Below are positions 10,201 through 19,400 of a stretch of 64,000 nucleotides of DNA, in pieces. The position numbers and the translations under genes are program-made. This stretch comes from Leptolyngbya sp. PCC 7375 (GTDB lineage Bacteria > Cyanobacteriota > Cyanobacteriia > Phormidesmidales > Phormidesmidaceae). The notes under the pieces are model-generated. The model made no database searches, was not told the origin of the DNA, and was given only the letters and a program-made list of their open reading frames with translations. Location of the stretch: assembly GCF_000316115.1 (NCBI RefSeq), contig NZ_JH993797.1:7041961-7105960 (forward strand). Direction: 5' to 3'. Each line of letters opens with the position of its first letter. The first letter of the stretch is position 1.

Positions 10201-13200
10201 AGTTGTGGCATCTATCGTGAATGCTTCCGCCAGGTGAGCTAACAAAGGTTTCCTGAGCCAAATAGGTGGGAGGGGCGGATTAAGGCGCAGGAAATAGGGG
10301 ACGATCGCATAATGGCTCAGCAGATAACGAGATAAGGCTTCCGTTAACCCCAATTGGGCACTGCTTTGCTGTACAACAGCATTTTCGGCTGAGGTTTTTG
10401 AAAGATACCTCAGTGCTTTTTTCACTGCGTTGGCTAAACGCTTGGCATAGGTGTTGGTGCTGGCTTGCGTAATATCCAGATCGATATCAGACAACCAGAC
10501 GCGCTCATCCTCAGGATCAATATCGTTTGGTTGTGTGTACAGCTGGCTAATAGCATTCTGATAAGCCGTATCTTCTGAAAGGCTAAGCAGGTCTTCCCGC
10601 GCGGCATCAGACATAATGCCGGTAAAGCTTAGATATTCCTGCTCGGTGTCATAGGTGATTTTGGCCGCAAGATCAGGCGGCAATTGTCCTTGAAAATCAA
10701 TCTCTGCGGGTAGCTTGGCAAGGAATGCTGTGAAAACAGGGTCAAAGAACTTCACAGTGATACGCGGACGCTCGAAAAACGCAGCGATCGCTTGCTGATA
10801 ATCTTCAACATCTTTCACGGCTGCCAGGGAAGCATCTGTCTCCAAGGTATGTTTCTGGTCTTCTGTCATCACTCCGGTGAAACGCAATACCTGTTCAAGG
10901 CGAATGGGGATTTCGTTGGGAGCTTCGGTGATGCTGGCAGGGAAATCAAAGTTTTCAGGCAAATTGCGAATACTAACTGGCTGTTCTGGCCGCTCAAAGA
11001 GTGCTTGAATTGCCTGCTGGTAATCCTCAAGATCTTTCACTGCGGTCAAAGCAGAATCGGTTAAGAGAATGCCTTTTTGCTCGGCTGTCATCGTGCCTGT
11101 AAACCGAAGAACCTGCTCACAGCGGATAGGGATGGCGTTAGGACTACCGGTAATAGTTGCTGGAAAGACAAATGCTCCGGGTAAATCGACAGTCTTCTCC
11201 ATTACCCAGTGAGACGTCACGGCTGTAAGAGATTCCTGATAGAGAGCCTCAATGGCGCTTCGGTAGTGGTTCACCACCGCAAGGGACTGCTGATAGAGAG
11301 CCTCAATGGCACTTTGGTAATGGTTCACCACCGCAAGGGACCGCTGATAAAGAGCCTCAATGGCAGTCTGGTAAGCTGCATCGTTAGCCACGGTAGGCAG
11401 TGCCGACTCATTTAAGAGGATGGTCTGTTGCGCTTCCGTCATTAAGCCGGTCAAACGCAACCGATGTTCCGTTTCGTCGTATTGGATGGGGATATTATGA
11501 GGTGCACCAACAATCCCATCAGGGAATGCAAACCCCGTAGGCAGCCCTTCTATACTGGCTTCAAGCTGTCCACTGGCATGGAGCGCTGCCAGGGCTGGTG
11601 ATGCCTCCTGCGTTAAGGTGTCCCATTGAGTTTGAGTCATTAAGCCGGTGAAGCGTAGCTGTTGAGCGGATGTCTCGTATTGAATAGGAATATGATGGGG
11701 TGCGCCCACGATCGCATCAGGAAACGCAAAGTCAGTGGGTAACGCTTCTACAGGTGTCGAAAGCTGGCTATCGCTACGCAGGATTGCCAGGATGGGCGAA
11801 TCACTTCTCAACAAAGTGTCTCGCTGGGCTTTGGTCATCAAGCTCTTGAAGCATAATTTTTGGTTAGGTTCGTCATATTCGATAGGAATGTTGTTCGGTG
11901 CAGCGATAATCTCTTCGGGAAATCTAAATCCTGCCGGTAACACCTGGATAGGGGCTGTCAACATGACCCGGCTCTGCAAAACCTTCAGGAACGTTGCAAT
12001 CTCTGCCTCACTGCGATTGAGTTTTTGTAGTAAGGAAGTCAATAGTGTCGTGCGCTGATCCACATCGGTGGGAGGCTCTGCTGTTAGAAAGTCATATTGT
12101 TCTGGATTGTATTCTGCTCGGATGCGCTGTAACTCCTGGCGCAGGGTCGTTAAGAAACGGGTCGCTTCTGTTTCTTTGGGTGCGGCTTTGGCAGTGCGAT
12201 CGCCCACAAGTAACCAGTTCAACTCATCCGGCTTAAAGCCAGACGCTTTTAGATGATTAATTTTTTCCAGAAACTCCCAGGCGTCTTTGGGGTTCGAAAA
12301 GGCACAGGAATCCCACTGGAAAAGTTTCAGGACGATCGCCCATTCTGGAATCTTGAATTTTAACGTTTTGGCCAGCCATGCCTGTCGCCAGAGAAATGAC
12401 AGGTTACTCAGGGTCAGGTCGTCCGTTATGAAGGTTGTGCCATCCGTTCCTTTAGTGAGTTCCTTAAGTAGAACCAAGTCAGACTCTCGGATTCCCAGTG
12501 TTGCCAGCAACACTGGGAGCACTGAGGGATCTTCTTTGTCAAACAGTTTTGCTGTCGTGGGTCCTGCCACATCTACTTCGGCTACTTCAAAGGCCAGTTC
12601 AAGGGGTTGGATTAATCTGCTATTGAGGAATAGGGTTTGGTAGAGTGCATCCTCTCGCTTGGCGTGGAGTTTGGTGAAGTGAGTCTCTGTATTTAAATTT
12701 CCAAACAAGGCGCAGACCTGTTCAACGGTCGTTTTTCGCCCTAGCTGCTTCTGAATTTGGCTGAAATAGAACAAGTTGATTAGGAAGGCTTCGTTCAGTT
12801 GCCATTCCTGATTGGATTCCTGGTTGCCAACACCGGGTTGACGGATCACCAAATCCAATTCCCACATTTCCCAGGTTTTTAGTTTGCGCCACAGCCGCAG
12901 GAACCGATGGATGCGATCAAGATTCGTTGCATTCAAACCCTGGATAACTTTCTGATCCGTATCGCAGGAAGAATCTAGATGTTGAATAAAAATCTCCCCG
13001 CTTGGATTAATAAATTTCAGATCTAAAAGCGTAAGGAGATGGTTGTACTCTAAACTCGTCTTTCGGAGAAAGGTATTGACATTACTCAAAGTATTGAAAT
13101 ATCTTTCGCCCCATCGTTCCTGCTGTTGATTGAGAGTCGGCGCAGCCTCCAGAATTAAAGTTTTCTCGCTCGGGCCGAGTTTACCTACGCTAATTCCAAA

Positions 13201-16005
13201 GTATTCAGCCGCAATATCACCTTCTGAGGGATTGTTGGACTCAGTGTTACCTTGAAATACCTGCATTAATTCCCAGCGCTTCAGGTTCGTTTTTTGAAAG
13301 GCTGCGCGAACTTCTTCGGCATAGAGGTCAAACGGCAGCACAAAGGGATATTTTGCCTGTCTTAAAGTGGTATATGCTACAGGATTAACGTACTGCGGAT
13401 AAGCTCGCAGTTCAGCGGCACTCACTTTTGTATTTGGCAGAACTTCAGCAACGAAGGGGGGCGAAGCATTTCTCTTAGTTAGTCGATAGGTTGCATTATC
13501 GCCATGAACGACCCAGTCATTCGGGTCAGACTCCTTCACTTGAGAGAGCGATACGTTGTTGCCTAAATCAATTCCTTGGGCTTGGAAGGCATCTGTGATC
13601 TTAGCTTTTGCCTCATCTATATCTGAGGGCATGGATTTCAGATCATCCGGCAGGGTTAAGTGGTTATCGCCTTTTGAATCGATCGCTGCTTCCAGAACTT
13701 CGCAAACGACATCAATGTAGGGCAGTGTGACGAGGGCATTGTCACAATTGAGTTCCAGGAAGCCCAGGTCGGGACGTCGTTTAAAGAGAATATCTTTGAC
13801 AGTTGTATCGGGGGTTTTGGCCTCGTGATCTTTATCGGAGGGTTTAGCCTGACGATCTTTCAAGAACATCAGCAGCTCGGTAAAGTAAGCGGCTGGACTG
13901 AGAACAGAATTACAATGGTTACACTCGCACAGATCGCCTGTGTTAAACAGGTTTTTCCAGTTGGGAAAAGATGCTGCCAGTGCCTGGTCATCATGCTTCA
14001 TTGCCGCTGGCAGGGTTTGGGCCTCGTAAGACTTAAAATAAGTAATGAGACTCACCACGGCGGCGTGGGTATCGGCGGCTCGATTCCAGGCAAGACGAGC
14101 ACTTTCGGGGGTAAAGCCGGGTTGATCACCATAGCGACGGACAAACTGACTTTCACCCAGGCGATAGACCGCTTGAGCAGAATGAAGGTTGTCTGCCAGC
14201 AACGTGTCGGTCGCTTCAAAGGTGGGTGCGAGTTTAAACACCCGCTGCAAGGCTTTCAGCTCCAAGCGGAAGGCATTATTTTGAGCCAGCCCCTCAAAAT
14301 CCGGATGAATGCCATTTTGCAGGAAGTCATCCACAGAGGTATTTAGGAACTCAAAGCTGTCATGGCGATCGAGGAATCGGCCTAAGTCTGTGGCCCGACG
14401 AATGCCGTGGGTGCCACCGTTTTGTAGCGATCGCGCCAATCCTCCGGCAAAGGCCATAGTGGGAAAGGCTTCTCGAAATTGCCGCTCCAGCATTTGCCCG
14501 TATAGCTGAGCGGTTGGCAATTGAATTACGTCCCCTATTTGTCCCAGCTGGAGCGGTAACTGGATCTCGCCCGCTGCGTATTTTTCAGTGACGACATTCA
14601 CCCAATCATGAACGCTCTTTTTGGCGAGTTGGCGTACCTGGGCTGGTTGGCGAACGCCAAATTCAGTCTTCACCATCTTGACGACAGAAAAATCGCCCTG
14701 GGTGAGACTTGCCAGTTGAAACGAGGCTTGTAGATCATCAATCTCGGGCTGGGTAAATGTTTCATCTTGCTCTAGGGCGTTCAGAAGCTGCGGGGATAGC
14801 GCTTTGTACTGATTGAACAAACGAGCAAATTTTTGCCGCTTTGCAGGCACGCGAATCTCCGCATCATCGAGGGCTAGTTTCACAAAGGTAGGCTTGGCCT
14901 CGGCATTGGCAGTTTGGTCGGCTACAAATTCCAGGAAGGCTTCAACCCAATCATCTGTGGACTCGCGGTAGGTATCGGGAATCTCGTTTTGGTTAAAACT
15001 GCGGCTGAGGGATTTGCGCACCGCTTCGTCATCGAGAGAGGGCAGGGTTTCTAGGAGTTCTGCTTGCTGCTGCTCTAGATCTTGATCTTTGGCAAATGGG
15101 TAAAGAGTTGGGGTTAACAAGGCAAACCAAAATTCGGGTTGCACCGCTTGTTGGGCCAGCCGATGGGCCATCACCAGACGAGCCAGGGTGGGTTTGGGTA
15201 ACTCAGTTTCGCCGGAGAGGAAGGAAAGATCGCGAAACTGTTCTGCCTCAGGATCATCGGCTAAATCTTCCCGCAAGTCGGCAATGGCTTGATCTCCTAG
15301 TAAGGGTTGGAGGGTAGCCATCAGGCGATCGTAGTCGGAGGGGATAGAGATCTCGTCGCCCGTAATGGCTAAATCAACAACTTCGACGGGTTGGGCATTA
15401 AAAATAATGTCAGATTGGGCCAGCAGCGTATCTCCGGTGCCGCCATAGGCACGTACGATCAAGTCAGCATTCTGCTTATCGGCCCGACAAAACTGAATGC
15501 GCGTGTAAGAAATCTCGTAAAATCCGGTTTGGCTGGTGGTTCTCCGGGTCCCCAGAGCTTGCTCAGAGCGCAGATCTTTATCAAAGGCTCGCACAAAGAT
15601 GCCAGCGTAGGGGGTCCTATCTGGTCGGTAAACGTGTCCCTTTACAACGAAGCGTTCTAGGGGCTCGTTATCGTCATCCGGGTTGGGGAGATCAACTGTA
15701 ATGACAATGTCTTGGTTGCCCTTCGACTGATCCCACAGTACGGAATCTTCGGTACTCGCGATTTGTTCGTTGTTGGCGTTGAATACCTGGAAGAAGAGGT
15801 CAGGGTGGCGATCGAAGAAGCATTCTCGGAAGTAAGCTGCGGTGAATTCAATGCTGAATTTGCCCTCAGCATCCGTGATACTGGAACCGACTAAGTCGTT
15901 AAAGAGCAGGTCTTTGTCCCATGCCTCAACCCTTAGCCCTGAAATACCTTGGGAAGTGCGGGAGTGGAGAATGTGGCCGGTGATTTTGAAGGTGGGTTGA
16001 GACAT
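4225..16005 (-). CDS. Giant Tc toxin A-subunit-like protein (TcA)
   Basis: At 3926 residues this is far larger than classical TcA proteins (about 2500). Two transthyretin/CnaB-like beta domains come first (about 1-215). The VRP1 signature CECNHCNSVLSPAAYF lies near 690-710. Six repeats of 60-100 residues occupy about 1350-1830. A neuraminidase-like region (RWWQWMRKYRVWEANRKVFL) lies near 2200-2360. Long alpha-helical coiled-coil channel segments span about 3240-3480. The C-terminal TcB-binding part includes FDYGTISDAILHIKYTAREN. TcA proteins form the pentameric bell that binds the target cell and injects the cargo held in the TcB-TcC cocoon. The ATG at 16005 follows an AGGAGA site by 8 bases. 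TcBC lies upstream and the truncated carbohydrate-binding-like gene downstream, all on one strand. The family assignment is firm; the target is unknown. Confidence 0.93.
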   Translation of the reverse strand: MSQPTFKITGHILHSRTSQGISGLRVEAWDKDLLFNDLVGSSITDAEGKFSIEFTAAYFRECFFDRHPDLFFQVFNANNEQIASTEDSVLWDQSKGNQDIVITVDLPNPDDDNEPLERFVVKGHVYRPDRTPYAGIFVRAFDKDLRSEQALGTRRTTSQTGFYEISYTRIQFCRADKQNADLIVRAYGGTGDTLLAQSDIIFNAQPVEVVDLAITGDEISIPSDYDRLMATLQPLLGDQAIADLREDLADDPEAEQFRDLSFLSGETELPKPTLARLVMAHRLAQQAVQPEFWFALLTPTLYPFAKDQDLEQQQAELLETLPSLDDEAVRKSLSRSFNQNEIPDTYRESTDDWVEAFLEFVADQTANAEAKPTFVKLALDDAEIRVPAKRQKFARLFNQYKALSPQLLNALEQDETFTQPEIDDLQASFQLASLTQGDFSVVKMVKTEFGVRQPAQVRQLAKKSVHDWVNVVTEKYAAGEIQLPLQLGQIGDVIQLPTAQLYGQMLERQFREAFPTMAFAGGLARSLQNGGTHGIRRATDLGRFLDRHDSFEFLNTSVDDFLQNGIHPDFEGLAQNNAFRLELKALQRVFKLAPTFEATDTLLADNLHSAQAVYRLGESQFVRRYGDQPGFTPESARLAWNRAADTHAAVVSLITYFKSYEAQTLPAAMKHDDQALAASFPNWKNLFNTGDLCECNHCNSVLSPAAYFTELLMFLKDRQAKPSDKDHEAKTPDTTVKDILFKRRPDLGFLELNCDNALVTLPYIDVVCEVLEAAIDSKGDNHLTLPDDLKSMPSDIDEAKAKITDAFQAQGIDLGNNVSLSQVKESDPNDWVVHGDNATYRLTKRNASPPFVAEVLPNTKVSAAELRAYPQYVNPVAYTTLRQAKYPFVLPFDLYAEEVRAAFQKTNLKRWELMQVFQGNTESNNPSEGDIAAEYFGISVGKLGPSEKTLILEAAPTLNQQQERWGERYFNTLSNVNTFLRKTSLEYNHLLTLLDLKFINPSGEIFIQHLDSSCDTDQKVIQGLNATNLDRIHRFLRLWRKLKTWEMWELDLVIRQPGVGNQESNQEWQLNEAFLINLFYFSQIQKQLGRKTTVEQVCALFGNLNTETHFTKLHAKREDALYQTLFLNSRLIQPLELAFEVAEVDVAGPTTAKLFDKEDPSVLPVLLATLGIRESDLVLLKELTKGTDGTTFITDDLTLSNLSFLWRQAWLAKTLKFKIPEWAIVLKLFQWDSCAFSNPKDAWEFLEKINHLKASGFKPDELNWLLVGDRTAKAAPKETEATRFLTTLRQELQRIRAEYNPEQYDFLTAEPPTDVDQRTTLLTSLLQKLNRSEAEIATFLKVLQSRVMLTAPIQVLPAGFRFPEEIIAAPNNIPIEYDEPNQKLCFKSLMTKAQRDTLLRSDSPILAILRSDSQLSTPVEALPTDFAFPDAIVGAPHHIPIQYETSAQQLRFTGLMTQTQWDTLTQEASPALAALHASGQLEASIEGLPTGFAFPDGIVGAPHNIPIQYDETEHRLRLTGLMTEAQQTILLNESALPTVANDAAYQTAIEALYQRSLAVVNHYQSAIEALYQQSLAVVNHYRSAIEALYQESLTAVTSHWVMEKTVDLPGAFVFPATITGSPNAIPIRCEQVLRFTGTMTAEQKGILLTDSALTAVKDLEDYQQAIQALFERPEQPVSIRNLPENFDFPASITEAPNEIPIRLEQVLRFTGVMTEDQKHTLETDASLAAVKDVEDYQQAIAAFFERPRITVKFFDPVFTAFLAKLPAEIDFQGQLPPDLAAKITYDTEQEYLSFTGIMSDAAREDLLSLSEDTAYQNAISQLYTQPNDIDPEDERVWLSDIDLDITQASTNTYAKRLANAVKKALRYLSKTSAENAVVQQSSAQLGLTEALSRYLLSHYAIVPYFLRLNPPLPPIWLRKPLLAHLAEAFTIDATTINAWFWANRVAAILQEWKLTLAELKKIAVLTDENNEAQLLDFGTLPLDEEGEIASIDHFLQMSRLLHQRDRLPETHISLLSILNNLSVEGYDEADFAADVARLNEDWSAANIEHLIEALHLSYPNDYLLTETWERLRRAFYFLDTLNAEADTVKVFAAPVMTDYHAKTLKELLRSKFGTETWLTLSTEIQDVLRERKRDALAAYLLSQPQPKDVPSGKWENTNDLYAYYLLDVEMSSCQLTSRLVQGSGSIQLFVQRCFMGLEPDVVVQADGEDGDSAWRWWQWMRKYRVWEANRKVFLWPENWIEPELKKDRSSFFKDLENELLQNELNPYTIETAFTNYLEKLHDVAQLEIAGFYQEDDGDNTILHVFGRTAGTEPHHYYYRRYDYRQWTPWEKVELDIQGNYLIPAVVNKRLFLFWPIFTEVPDEKGNSTTKVQKFEVKNESQNSTKAMSRYEFAAGILNSQDQAKNHDAEGTDAQEMEVPKTKKKLHLQMAVSDYRQGKWTPKRISTDPVESETYDVEITKSHYQFFPIDRSAVDGRFCIGFTGTSHGGGRCDIAELKGFFEIAGCTGVPEPTNDLDVFDGFIHAIRPIQESVGGNKAVFMKWLELQPDDRGKRQSPHSNTNRNDLTIRNNFSHKLFRFTSILRATPGLFKVSPAWHLSYFDKLSLNWMEQYRQEMEQYRQKYKKNFNDKLRVGILNPAFLIQAGTWLPYFYNDKNRTFVVFPSLPKIGFFNYLMQGRETSEVGSFYYPDIKKRFREWESSFYRWICCGEFAIEVHEGQTETVKGLGLNDISPKDWLYKLYEQYVNFLINAPNSKQREKWNEVLSDEFSEESPSSIEEKFRDLIRHWVENRLSEAFPKENKPRYDDEKFKELLKSWWDQGLSTQFSGDAEALLPPYSDEKFRELTRRWLMRYVHYYLGGLSVSLFQFRQFHFKNFYHPFVCDFAKLIHNPIQGVPALMSRETQLKNSGFQFANTYRPDLLSVVALTGDPQLLGYPQEEVDFTPDGAYSPYNWELFFHIPLLIANSLSKNQRFEEARDWYHYIFNPLGVESPMPGGSLMSKYWITKPFFQTTESDYLQQRIDNILRMLAGDTEINGYSNQAKKDLEDQVLDWRTNSFEPHRIASYRTVAYQKTVVMKYLDNLITWGDYLFRQDSMESINEATQLYILAAEILGSRPKKIPPQAKLPMRSFNELETHFGEFSNALVQVENLVPVLSSNAENGGSSYPLLPMLYFCIPQNDQMLGYWDTVADRLYKIRHCMNIEGVVRQLALFEPPIDPGALVKAVAGGLDIGSALADLNAPLPLYRFNVLLQKANEVCNDVKALGSALLSALEKKDAEAMGMLRQSHELNLLNEIKTLRKKQIEEAELQLEGLKLSKKITEERRNHYQDIERQSREEKLHLDMMAAAHDFQEYVEKGKLSAAAQALLPELDIGASGFGGSPAAKVLFGGNELGQSADLAAEVLSYLALKASNESARASAKASYDRRWDDWKLQERLANLEIDQIDQQITAAEKRIEIAEKELENHELQIKNAQATDEFMRSKYTNQELYQWQIGQISGVYFQSYQLAYDLAKQAESCFQFELGIQDSRYIQFGYWDSLKKGLLSGEKLQYDLRRLETAYLEHNRREFELTKHVSLALLDPLALVKLREIGRCFINLPEESFDLDYPGHYFRRVKSVSITLPCVVGPYTTISCTLRLLKNSIRINTKNGDNGYSRNTDDQGLPADDDRFIENNIPVKAIATSNAQNDSGIFELSFRDERYLPFEGAGAISQWSLELFNDLPSNNPDPGNPDFGKPLRQFDYGTISDAILHIKYTARENVGAFKNDAISHLRDYFSQDESKPVLRLLNLRQEFPTQWHRFLKPANPEDGNVFELELSSKLFSIRDRDKSLKVKNIWLLARCNDMSGYEVEITTPEGSDIITLGQMALAKVSQYGGLHFGSNDELGIELVPAAIPATKWHLKMTRSGGQNLQTEPSEVEDVLLVLGYQWEES
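10520..11960 (-). repeat. Six-fold protein repeat array inside TcA
   Basis: Residues about 1350-1830 of TcA contain six degenerate repeats. Each opens with a motif such as LPTGFAFPDGIVGAPHNIPI and continues to a second conserved part such as LRFTGLMTEAQ. The most divergent copy is the last, LPAEIDFQGQLPP with LSFTGIMSDAA. I do not recognise this unit from standard TcA domains. It may add to the shell or receptor-binding surface and explains part of the excess length. Confidence 0.8.
11224..11377 (-). repeat. Tandem 54-bp repeat, about three copies, within the TcA array
   Basis: Three near-identical 54-bp units encode 18-residue copies of YQSAIEALYQQSLAVVNH at TcA residues about 1543-1594. 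They are more alike than the surrounding larger repeats, which suggests recent duplication by slippage. The frame is kept. Confidence 0.85.
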
Positions 16006-16412
16006 AATGAGGGTCTCCTGATAGGTCTTGGAGTAAAGGGTTTAAAGGTAAATTTGGGTAATCTGAAATTCACAATTCACAATTCAAGAGCCTTAAGATT
16101 CAACGAAAGTTTAGGAAGCATTCTTGAAGTGGACTTCGGTGAGTCCAAAAGTAACCTTGGCCAAGACATAGGCACGAATACTGGCAAATAGAGCGTTAAA
16201 GAAGAGGTATCTGTCCCAATCTTCAACTATCAGGAATGGAGCATATATCTAGGTAATCTTGAAGGTTGTGTTGACAAAATGAAAGCGCTTTTAACGTACA
16301 CATCCTAAGTCTCTTCAAAAGGAGTTACTTCAAGCTAGAAAATAAATGATGCTGATCATTCGATTACAAGCAACCATTGTGAAAAATGAGAACATGAAAC
16401 CTCCTCGAAAGC
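16006..16412. other. Spacer between the TcBC and TcA genes
   Basis: This 407-base AT-rich gap lies inside an otherwise tight minus-strand Tc locus. It holds one short candidate ORF with a good ribosome site (16330-16395) and a small AATTCAC direct repeat near 16065-16085. I found no convincing promoter or terminator. Its length suggests that tcA has its own promoter or that a small gene has decayed here. Confidence 0.5.
16330..16395 (-). CDS. Candidate 21-residue hydrophobic peptide ORF downstream of TcBC
   Basis: The ATG at 16395 sits 4 bases after a perfect AGGAGG and only 17 bases after the TcBC stop. The frame encodes a hydrophobic peptide (MFSFFTMVACNRMISIIYFL plus one residue) and ends at a TGA. 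The strong ribosome site and close coupling are the only evidence. It could be a small membrane peptide or the start of a decayed gene. No function can be assigned. Confidence 0.3.
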   Translation of the reverse strand: MFSFFTMVACNRMISIIYFLA

Positions 16413-19400
16413 TTAATATAAGATACATTTCCTTAATAGATAAGATGCTTCATTGCTTTCTAAGCTTCTCTCTAAAACTTCATCAATTAGTAATTTATTG
16501 TTTTCAAGGTCCTCTTTTGAAGAGAGAAAATCCCAGTTTTTTAACTTGTAGAACTCAGTTGTATTGCTACTCCCTTTTATGTTAACCTTCATAACTTTTC
16601 CTTTGTCAATGTCTTCTTGAAAGCCAGAGTTACCCTTCGCTCGATGAAACAAGGCACTATCTGCGATGTTAGTGTTATCAAAGTGAGCATTCAGTGATGC
16701 TTTAATCGACTCTACTAAATTTTCTCTTATTGCTTTAGAAACTGGTTTTAGAAATTGATTTACAGCGTGTTTTTTTGCTTTCTTATGAGTTGCTGGAGAA
16801 TATTGTTCAGGTTTAAACACTACTTCTGAGTAAGTGTGAACATTGCCAAATAACTTAGGATACTTACTCGACATAGCTCGGTTACGAATTTCTTCTGCTA
16901 GTGAAACTCTTTCAGTATATGTAGTAAATGGACTAGATTCTGACAATACTGTCCTTACCATTGCAGATAAATTCTCGGTTTCACTACCAACTCTGTCTTC
17001 ACTTAGATAGAAATCCTTTGCTTGCTTTTGGGTTTTGAATTCACCAAGACTTAATTCCTGAAATTCGTCAAACTCAGTTTTCTTTATGTCTGAATTATCA
17101 AGTATTTCTTCTGTGTAGAAAAAGCGATCTTTGGATTCCTTGAATTCCCCTTCTGAATCTCCTTTGCTTTCTACTACAGTGAGATTCCACTCTTTTGATT
17201 CATTCCGGTAAAAATAGTAACTGTCACCTCCTGTTCTGTCCACATACAGTACAGGATTGCTTTTTGAAAAGTTATATAGATTTTCTCCATCTATAAAACC
17301 TTTTGGATCGCAGCTTATCCAAGTTCCAAGATGAGGAGCGTAATATCTCAATCCATAATAATCAAGATCACTCTCTAAGTCCCTTTCCTTTCCTGTATAT
17401 TTATATCTTTTTAACCCTGTTTCGGCTCTACTTCTGCTCATCTGAAATGATGTATTTCCATAAGGGTAGTATTCTTCATAGGAAATAATTCGTGCCTTTT
17501 CATCGAATTCTAGACTGATCGAACCCAAATGATTTCCAAACTGGTAGCGGATGGTATTCTTCCTAGTGCCATCGTCGATATCATTACGAGTTTCCACCAA
17601 CGCAATTCGCTGCTGGTCGTCCATTACATGCAGCGTTTCTCGCTCCAGCTTCACCGTCTTCCCATCGCCTCTGTATTGGCGATATACCTCAAACCCGCCC
17701 AGGTAGATCCGCTCTTTCCACTGGCTAGGTACTTCATCCGGATCGGCTTGCCGCTCTGTTACCTTGCGCACCCGCTGTCCGGCAGCGTCATATACGTAGT
17801 AAGTGATTTCCGGCGTACCGCCGTCTGTTCTCTCCTGTTTCGATGATGCCTGTAGCTGGTCTTTAAAGTCCCACTGCATCATCGGCAGGTGAGGCATCCG
17901 GTTCATATTGCCATGCAAGTCATAGCGATATTTCTGCGGATACGAAGCCTCAGCAGCATAGTGCCTATCTGGATCACAGGAAACGAATGGGTCGCTCTGG
18001 TATCCCGTACTCAACAGCCGATTACTATCCAGCGCATATTGATAGCAGCGCCGCCATCCCGGATGATCTGGATCTGTGCCCCGGTGAATCATCTCCAGAA
18101 TGTTGCCCACCTCGTCGTAGACATACTGCTGCCGGTAACGCCCCATGGCTTTGCCATTCTCAGGATGTGGTTGGTTAATCCGCAGCGCATCATCCGGCCC
18201 CATGGGAGTAGGTGCCTTTCGACTGCCATCAGGCTTCTGGCCTAAATGCTCCCGCCCAGTAGCGTTTATCAGTCGATAGAGAGCGTCGTAGGTATATTCC
18301 GAGCAGGCCCGAACCACCTGATTGCGGAAGAAAATCGTCGGCTGGGCATCGTCACGGATAGCGGTAATATTGCCCACCGGGTCGTAGGTGTAGTGCAGAT
18401 TTTGCAGGCCACAAGGCTGATCTGCAGGCGGCTCTGCCGGGGCAGCAAATCGGGGGGGCGGGGGCTCACTGCCACAGTCTTCGGTAAACGTAGCCCCCCG
18501 GCGGGTATAGAGATGCTTCAGTCGAAAGGTTTCGGGGTCGTAAGTGTAGCGAGTCGTCACTCCATTGCCATATTTAATCCGCGTGCGCTGGCCTTTGGCG
18601 TTGTAGTCAATAGTCTGCACTGTAGTCAGGTCGGCGGTTTGCAAGTCCAACAGGGCTGTGGGGTCACCGCTGTGCTTCAGCCACACTGGCATCTGCTCTA
18701 ACAGGTTCGCTTCGTTATAGACTGGTTGAAATACATCCGTCTCCACCGTTTCCCCGGTGATATCGTGGGGTGCCACCAGTTGAATGGGGCGGTTCAGCGC
18801 GTCATACACCGTGCGACTACCGTAAATCTCTAACTCCAGGCCAGGGCTACCGGACCAATCCGGCAAGGTTCTATAGTCCTTCACCAGCTGACGGGTACTC
18901 TTCAGCAAATTGCCCTTAAAGTCATACCCTTCACTGGTCACCACCCCCGCCGCATCAAACACCTGATACACCTGACCCCGCAGGTTCCGCTGCGCCGCCT
19001 CCGGCACGCCCTCCCCATACACCGTGCATTCCGCCAAAATCTCCTCAGAGTGATCGCCCCCCCGCACATACAGCCCCACCGGACGCTGCAAGCCGTCATA
19101 GGTATAGCGCAGGGTATGGCCGCGACTGTCCCAGCCCCGCATGGGGTTGCCCGCCACGTTGTTCAGCATCCACCGTTCCCCAGCATCGCTACTGTGGGAA
19201 TACAGCCCATTCCCCAGCAGGTCATAGGTGCGAATGCGCTGCCCCTCAACCTCCAGCGTATTCACCATTACCCGATTACCTCGGGCATCGGTAATCGTCA
19301 GCGACTGCCCTTCGATGTCCTGCTCCACACGGGTTTCGTAGAGTTGAGCTTCACCAGCGCTATTCCAACCGTTATGGGCAATCGTCAAAAACGGACGCCC

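Noticed and set aside
13825..14346. 173-codon plus-strand ORF
   Set aside because: It is an antisense shadow of the TcA N-terminal third, whose frame is clearly coding.
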